Under the pieces are notes generated by a model, which had not been told where the DNA came from, searched no databases, and worked only from the letters and a program-made list of their open reading frames with translations. From an uncultured Prevotella sp. (lineage in GTDB: Bacteria > Bacteroidota > Bacteroidia > Bacteroidales > Bacteroidaceae): a stretch of 30,894 nt of DNA. Location: contig CAKQPF010000042.1 of the NCBI GenBank assembly GCA_934256705.1, forward strand, positions 1 through 30,894, in the 5' to 3' direction. Below are positions 26,354-30,894 of the stretch, piece after piece; positions within the stretch are counted from its first letter, which is position 1; each line of letters opens with the position of its first letter. Made by a program: the position numbers and the translations under genes.

Positions 26354-27010
26354 TCAATGATGTTCCTTCAAAGGCTTGCGGAGTTTACGCTCCGCTTTAT
26401 GTCTGATCTGACGGACGCGTTCGCGCTTGAGATTCATCCGCTCACCGATTTCCGACATGGTAATGGCATCGCAATCAAGACCATAAAAAAATCTGATCAC
26501 TTCCTTCTCACGTTCGTTCAGCACGCTAAGTCCCTGCGAAAGTCCGTAGCCGAAGGAAGAGAGGTAAGCCTCCTCATGGGCATTCCGTCCATCGTGGTCA
26601 CGCATACGGTCGGCATAAGTGGTCAATCCGCCAGCCTTGCAAGGGGCATCTATGGAGACTTCCGCGACGGCATCGGTGCTTACCGCCCCGCTCTGCTGTG
26701 CGATTGCGCGCTCCATCGCCTTGCGGATGTCCCAGACGGCATATTGCACAAAGCGTACCCCCTTGTCCGGGTTCCATTTCTGCGCTGCCATCATCATGGC
26801 AATGTTTCCTTCGCTGACGAGGTCATCGAGCGACAGCCCCTTGTTCTGGTACTGACGCGCCACATATACCACAAATCCCATGTTTGCAGTAATCAGTCTT
26901 TCCAAAGCTTTCGATTCGCCTTTGGCTATCAGTTTGCCAAGCTCTTTTTCCTCCTGCTCTGTAAGCCTGCTTGTAAGTTTATCGTTTGTCGGTTCGTTCT
27001 TTTCCTTCAT
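26354..27010 (-). CDS. Compact sigma-70 family factor lacking most of region 3
   Basis: The 218-residue protein is a second RpoD-type sigma factor. Region 2 spans about 36-105 (GLSLDDLVSEGNIAMMMAAQ and FVQYAVWDIRKAMERAI) and region 4 about 160-215 (EIGERMNLKRERVRQIRHKA). After region 2.4 it goes directly to VSIDAP (118-123), equivalent to residues 183-188 of the window's RpoD, so regions 3.0-3.1 (about 45 residues) are missing while the 3.2 finger is kept. It is too close to RpoD to be an ECF factor. It is the first gene of the leftward run to aspS, with a promoter box at 27063-27070. Which promoters it reads is unknown. Confidence 0.85.
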   Translation of the reverse strand: MKEKNEPTNDKLTSRLTEQEEKELGKLIAKGESKALERLITANMGFVVYVARQYQNKGLSLDDLVSEGNIAMMMAAQKWNPDKGVRFVQYAVWDIRKAMERAIAQQSGAVSTDAVAEVSIDAPCKAGGLTTYADRMRDHDGRNAHEEAYLSSFGYGLSQGLSVLNEREKEVIRFFYGLDCDAITMSEIGERMNLKRERVRQIRHKAERKLRKPLKEHH

Positions 27011-27062
27011 TTTTACCTTTTTGTTATTTCGGAATATAGCGTTCCAAACACAATTCCAAGTG

Positions 27063-27070
27063 CAAATTTA
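27063..27070 (-). promoter_or_regulatory. Promoter -7 box of the sigma-kinase-PqqD-aspS operon
   Basis: The minus strand reads TAAATTTG, a TAnnTTTG match, 52 bases before the ATG at 27010. No TTTG at -33 spacing is evident. Confidence 0.5.
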
Positions 27071-27132
27071 ATACTTTTTCGTGGAAAAGCATAAATCTAC
27101 GTACTAAAAAAATGAAAAACAGATAGTTTTTG

Positions 27133-27163
27133 TTTGTCATATCTGAAAAACTTAGTAATTTTG
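27133..27163 (+). promoter_or_regulatory. Promoter of the GH28 gene
   Basis: TTTG (27133-27136), a 19-base spacer and TAATTTTG (27156-27163) match both boxes of the Bacteroidota consensus. The ATG at 27221 lies 57 bases further on. Confidence 0.8.
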
Positions 27164-27220
27164 CAAATTGAATAATGCGTATAAGGAAAATAATCATTAC
27201 AAACTAACAACTAACTATCA

Positions 27221-28633
27221 ATGAAAAAAAGACTACTCACTCTTCTTCTCCTTGCATTGCCTTGTCTTGGTTTTGCTGGCAAGAAGACAGATTTCAGAAT
27301 GCCTGACGTGGCTCTTCCTGTCATTCCTGACAATGTTGTCACACTGACAGATTTTGGTGCCAAAGGTGACGGAACCGCACTTTGTACTGACGCTTTTGCC
27401 AAAGCAATGAAGAAACTCGCCTCTATGGGCGGAGGAAAACTGGAAGTGCCGGCAGGAATATGGTTTACTGGTCCGATACAGTTTGAAAGCAACATCGAGC
27501 TTCATACTGCTGTGGGTGCATTGATAATATTCACAGATGATTACGATGCCTACCCTATGACTGAAACCTTATTTGAGGGTAACACTGCAAAACGCAGAAT
27601 GTCACCTCTTTATGCCTACAAGAAAGAGAATATAGCCATCACCGGACATGGAACCTTCGACGGCAACGGACAGGCTTGGCGCCCAGCAAAGAAGGGCAAG
27701 TTTACCGATGCTCAATGGTCTGCATTGGTCAATAGCGGAGGTTCTGTGGAAAAGAATATATGGTATCCGGAAATCAAAGACAGGGCTTTCACCCGCCCTG
27801 TATTGCTCGACTTCATGTACTGCAAGAAGATCCTTCTCAAGAATGTCACATTCAGCAATTCCCCTGCATGGAATGTCCACCCTTGCATCTGCGAGGACGT
27901 GACCATAGAAGGTGTCAACATCAGAAACCCGTGGTTTGCACAGAACGGCGACGGCCTCGACCTCGAATCATGCAAGCGCGCCAAGATAATCAACACCACA
28001 TTTGATGTAGGCGATGACGCCATCTGCATCAAGTCCGGCAAAGACGCTGAAGGCCGCCGTATAGGCAAGCCTTGCGAGGACGTATTCATCAGCGGATGCA
28101 CAGTGCTCCATGGTCACGGCGGCTTCGTGATCGGTTCTGAAATGTCTGGTGGAGCAAGGAACATCCGCATCACGAACTGCGTATTCAATGGCACAGACAC
28201 CGGAATCCGATTCAAATCCACCCGTGGACGCGGCGGACTCGTGGAGAATATCTTCCTCGACAATATCCGCATGCGAAACATCGCTAACGAGGCTTTCACC
28301 TTCAGCCTCTATTACGCAAACAAGCCTGTAGGCGGCAAAGCCGACAAGGACACTTCTGCGGAGGATGCCGTTCCTCCTGTCACCGAAGAGACACCTTGCT
28401 TCCGCAATATATTCCTCGACGACATAGTTTGCCACGGCGCCCAGAGGGCTATCTATTTCAATGGCTTGCCGGAGATGCCTATCAGCAATGTGGTAATGAG
28501 GAATTCACTCTTCAATGCAGTGACCGGCGCTGACATCAATTACGCCAAAGACATAACTTTCGAGAATGTCAAAATCTCAGTTACGAAAGGCGAAATTCTC
28601 ACCAAGCATTCTGCCGACGTGAAAATCAAATAA
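27221..28633 (+). CDS. Glycoside hydrolase family 28 (polygalacturonase-like)
   Basis: The 470-residue protein has an N-terminal signal peptide (about residues 1-20) and a right-handed parallel beta-helix fold of GH28. Catalytic motifs are NGDGLD (242-247), GDDA (264-267), GHGG (298-301) and IRFKSTRGRGG (329-339), the four classical GH28 sites including the substrate-binding Arg-Lys pair. An early KGDGTALCTDAF is the typical pectate-lyase-like entry. It should hydrolyse galacturonan in the periplasm or at the surface; exo versus endo action and possible rhamnogalacturonan specificity cannot be told. No SusC/D pair is in the window, so it is not in a classical polysaccharide utilisation locus. 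It has its own promoter and is followed 69 bases later by a secreted peptidase gene, perhaps cotranscribed. Confidence 0.9.
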   Translation: MKKRLLTLLLLALPCLGFAGKKTDFRMPDVALPVIPDNVVTLTDFGAKGDGTALCTDAFAKAMKKLASMGGGKLEVPAGIWFTGPIQFESNIELHTAVGALIIFTDDYDAYPMTETLFEGNTAKRRMSPLYAYKKENIAITGHGTFDGNGQAWRPAKKGKFTDAQWSALVNSGGSVEKNIWYPEIKDRAFTRPVLLDFMYCKKILLKNVTFSNSPAWNVHPCICEDVTIEGVNIRNPWFAQNGDGLDLESCKRAKIINTTFDVGDDAICIKSGKDAEGRRIGKPCEDVFISGCTVLHGHGGFVIGSEMSGGARNIRITNCVFNGTDTGIRFKSTRGRGGLVENIFLDNIRMRNIANEAFTFSLYYANKPVGGKADKDTSAEDAVPPVTEETPCFRNIFLDDIVCHGAQRAIYFNGLPEMPISNVVMRNSLFNAVTGADINYAKDITFENVKISVTKGEILTKHSADVKIK

Positions 28634-28702
28634 GCCGTTCATTGATGTTCATCCCTCTCTCTCCCACAATCCAAAGGCGAAAAAAAACATAACAATATAA
28701 AA

Positions 28703-30607
28703 ATGAAAAAAATTCTCACATTTCTTCTCATTCTCTTTTCCGTCACCACTGCCGTTTACGCTGCCAAAGCCAAGCGCGGCTGGGTCCAGGTAAAGCAAAG
28801 CGACGGTTCGTATCTTTGGATACAGGGATATGGAGATGAACATTTACATTGGTACACCACGAAGGACAGCGTCCTGCTCTGCCACATAGGAATGGATTAC
28901 TATGTGGCCAAAACTGAAGCTCAAGGCATTCTTACATCTACTGGAGTCCTCGCTCACGAACCTGAAGGCAGGTCTGCCAGGGAGATGGCTCTCATCGCTT
29001 GCCAGAACAGGGAACTCTTCTTCAGCGCTTTTGTCAGCAACATCACAAGGTCAAAGATGAGCGACCTCATCGGCACCAACTCCGGCTATTTCCCTCACGT
29101 GGGCTCTCCTAAAGTACTTGTTATCCTTGCTGATTTCAATGACCAGCGGTTCCTTTACAATGACCGGGACACCAAAGAGATATTCAATGCCTACCTGAAT
29201 GCTGACGGACGACCGAAAGCTGACTGCGACAACAAGACCAACAAGAAATATGGCGTCAGCGCCAATTACGGTTCCGTCAAGCAGTATTTCAAGGATATGA
29301 GTTACGGTGCTTATACTCCTCAATTTGATGTCTATGGCCCCGTTCATCTGTCACAGAATATGGCTTATTACGGAAATAACGGATATAACAGGATGGACTA
29401 CTTCATTCCTGACGTTTGCAATAAGGCATATAAAAAATTAGGTGTGGATTTCTCTAAATACGACTCCGATGGCGACAAGAAGGTTGACCTCGTGTATGTC
29501 ATCTTTGCAGGATATTCCGGTTCTATCTCCGGCACTTCCAGCGATTGCATTTGGCCAAAGACAGGAACCCAGTATGCCGGTCCTTACAATGGTGTCACCG
29601 TAAATAGATACAGCGTCGCAAATGAACTCAACGGCAATCCGGAAGCAACGGATAAAAACGGATTCATGATAAACGGCATCGGACTGTTCTGTCACGAATT
29701 CTCCCATGCCATGGGGCTTCCGGATTTCTATTCCACAAGCAGCGCAACACAAGTTGACAATCAGGGAATGGAAGACTGGTCTCTCCTTGATGGAGGTGAA
29801 TACGTCCACAACGGTTACTACCCTACCGCTTACACCGCATGGGAAAGGGAGGCCATGGGATGGATGGAGATAGAGACTCTTACCGAAAAAGGAACCTACC
29901 TCATCAATTCGCTGACACAAGGCATCGACGGCTCTTCAAACCAATACATCAAAGGCAACGCCTATCGTATCTACAATGATCAGGACCCGAACAGGAATGA
30001 GTATTACATCCTTGAGAATATCCAGCGCGAAGGATGGAACTACGCTCTCGGAACCTCCTTCCGTCGCCCGCACGGAATGATGATTACCCATGTGGATTTT
30101 GACAGATCACGCTTCTCATTGTCCTGGAATTCCGTCAACTCAACAAAAGGACACCCCCGCATGACCGTACTGCCAGCCGATGGTCGTATGATGTCGTCTT
30201 ACTCTGACAAGAACCATTATGCAGACAACATGGAGTGCCAGCTCTACCCAGGCAAGTGCAATGTAGATTTCTTCGATTATGACCTCCCTGCACGCACACT
30301 CACCACAACAGCAGGAAAAGACACGATTGTGAGTGCTTATCCGAATCCTATCATTTACAATGGTTCGGTTGAGGTAATGGCAAGCACAAAACCAATCAAG
30401 AACATAAGAGAAGACACTAAAAACCGGGTAATCTATTTCGATTTCATAGAGCCGGGCATCACGGCAGGAATCAACTCTTCGCTCGTCGTCGAGCACAAAG
30501 ACAAAGACCTGCGCATATTCTCTCTCGACGGCCGCTATCTCGGCACAGACCTCGACCGCTTGCCTAAAGGCATCTATATCCGCAACGGAAGGAAGATTTC
30601 AAAGTAG
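28703..30607 (+). CDS. Secreted M6-family metallopeptidase with T9SS-like C-terminus
   Basis: The 634-residue protein has a signal peptide (about 1-21), an N-terminal prodomain with QSDGSYLWIQGYGDEHLHW typical of the M6-like family, and the zinc site HEFSHAMGLPD (331-341: HExxH with Asp341 as the likely third ligand). YDSDGDKKVD (253-262) looks like a calcium loop. The C-terminus (about 600-634: IFSLDGRYLGTDLDRLPKGI) resembles the short type IX sorting tail of Prevotella, ending in RNGRKISK, so export by the Por system is expected. M6 enzymes such as immune inhibitor A are broad extracellular proteases; the target is unknown. It follows the GH28 gene at 69 bases without a visible terminator or promoter box. 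Confidence 0.87.
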   Translation: MKKILTFLLILFSVTTAVYAAKAKRGWVQVKQSDGSYLWIQGYGDEHLHWYTTKDSVLLCHIGMDYYVAKTEAQGILTSTGVLAHEPEGRSAREMALIACQNRELFFSAFVSNITRSKMSDLIGTNSGYFPHVGSPKVLVILADFNDQRFLYNDRDTKEIFNAYLNADGRPKADCDNKTNKKYGVSANYGSVKQYFKDMSYGAYTPQFDVYGPVHLSQNMAYYGNNGYNRMDYFIPDVCNKAYKKLGVDFSKYDSDGDKKVDLVYVIFAGYSGSISGTSSDCIWPKTGTQYAGPYNGVTVNRYSVANELNGNPEATDKNGFMINGIGLFCHEFSHAMGLPDFYSTSSATQVDNQGMEDWSLLDGGEYVHNGYYPTAYTAWEREAMGWMEIETLTEKGTYLINSLTQGIDGSSNQYIKGNAYRIYNDQDPNRNEYYILENIQREGWNYALGTSFRRPHGMMITHVDFDRSRFSLSWNSVNSTKGHPRMTVLPADGRMMSSYSDKNHYADNMECQLYPGKCNVDFFDYDLPARTLTTTAGKDTIVSAYPNPIIYNGSVEVMASTKPIKNIREDTKNRVIYFDFIEPGITAGINSSLVVEHKDKDLRIFSLDGRYLGTDLDRLPKGIYIRNGRKISK

Positions 30608-30661
30608 CCATTCTGCTATAAGGGCGGTTCTATGAAATCACGACACTATAGACATTCATCT

Positions 30662-30710
30662 GCTGGCAGTATAGCCGTGCGCACGCAAAAAGCACGCCTA
30701 TACTGCCAGC
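30662..30710. repeat. Long palindrome
   Basis: GCTGGCAGTATAG (30662-30674) and CTATACTGCCAGC (30698-30710) are perfect 13-bp inverted copies, with a further GTGC/GCAC pair inside (30677-30680 with 30692-30695). No T-run follows on the plus strand, so it is a poor terminator for the peptidase gene. Confidence 0.85.
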
Positions 30711-30720
30711 AATCCGTATA

Positions 30721-30770
30721 AAGCCCCATCAAGCCCCATCAAGCCCGGTCGAATCCCGTCAAGCCCCTCC
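30721..30770. repeat. Five tandem 10-bp GC-rich repeats
   Basis: Five decamers follow head to tail: AAGCCCCATC twice, then AAGCCCGGTC, GAATCCCGTC and AAGCCCCTCC. Three to four further C follow. The minus strand is G-rich with five runs of three or more G at intervals of 6-8 bases. Confidence 0.85.
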
Positions 30771-30820
30771 CCCATTACAGACACGATTCGGAACCGCCCT
30801 TGGTTCCGCACCCACCTACA

Positions 30821-30894
30821 ATCGAGTAGGAGGAAAACGAAGTAGTTTTTCTCCTACTTTCGTTTTCCGACCTCTCACACCACCGTACGTGCGG
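30821..30894 (-). mobile_element. 3' end of a group II intron, cut by the window edge
   Basis: On the minus strand the sequence entering from the window edge begins CCGCACGTACGGTGGTGTGA, the usual 3' arm of group II intron domain V, continues with GAGAGGTC and a domain VI hairpin (GGAAAACGAA...TTCGTTTTCC, the arms at about 30866 and 30832), and closes with TCCTACTCGAT, whose terminal AT suits the AY 3' splice site at 30821. The maturase gene and the rest of the intron should lie beyond the right edge. The 3' exon sequence contains a CGGAACC/GGTTCCG hairpin (30789-30808). Confidence 0.8.

Larger units (their letters stand above)
30620..30801. repeat. Element bounded by 11-bp inverted repeats
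   Basis: AAGGGCGGTTC (30620-30630) and its exact inverted copy GAACCGCCCTT (30791-30801) enclose 182 bp containing a large palindrome and GC-rich tandem repeats. It has no gene. It could be a small non-autonomous mobile element or a folded RNA; terminal duplications were not evident. Confidence 0.5.

Noticed and set aside
26321..27094. 257-codon plus-strand frame over the compact sigma gene
   Set aside because: Opposite conserved sigma regions; composition is not protein-like.

Overview
The window looks like a chromosome segment of a member of the Bacteroidales, most like Prevotella/Segatella. The evidence is the repeated Bacteroidota promoter pattern (TTTG, about 19-20 bases, then TAnnTTTG), A-rich leaders with few Shine-Dalgarno sites, a short (290 aa) primary sigma factor, a type IX-style C-terminal tail on a secreted peptidase, and typical anaerobe genes (pyruvate:ferredoxin oxidoreductase, GGGtGRT protein, formate/nitrite channel). 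No 16S rRNA or tRNA gene was seen, so the genus is an inference. Most of the window is ordinary core genome; the two ends and a few intergenic stretches are accessory.

Left part (1-8.5 kb): a structured gene-poor stretch; a three-domain acyl-activating enzyme/acyl carrier/acyltransferase fusion; a cluster of interleaved inverted repeats that could fold as a pseudoknot; a leftward operon of a NifU-like scaffold and the GGGtGRT protein; rightward DMP19-family gene and smpB; leftward rpoD; and a leftward ATP-grasp-like gene of unknown function.

Middle (8.7-22 kb): an AAA ATPase with an altered Walker B motif; nifJ, with a strong terminator behind it; an 850-base gene-free stretch holding five tandem 22-bp repeats; leftward UDP-glucose dehydrogenase; a rightward run of FNT channel, kdsC-like phosphatase, maf and clpC-like chaperone; a phosphoglycolate-phosphatase-like gene; and leftward rplU-rpmA with a long structured leader.

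Right part (22.3-30.9 kb): a tightly packed leftward gene string reads compact sigma factor, small secreted protein, HPr-kinase-like P-loop protein, S24/S26 peptidase-like protein, PqqD-like protein, then aspS. The kinase, peptidase and PqqD trio is normally seen around ribosomally made, modified peptides, but no precursor peptide, cyclase or transporter is visible; this is the best candidate for an undescribed system. Rightward follow a GH28 pectinase and a secreted M6-type metallopeptidase. The last 290 bases hold an element bounded by 11-bp inverted repeats with a large palindrome and 10-bp GC-rich tandem repeats, and then the 3' end of a group II intron on the minus strand that runs off the window.
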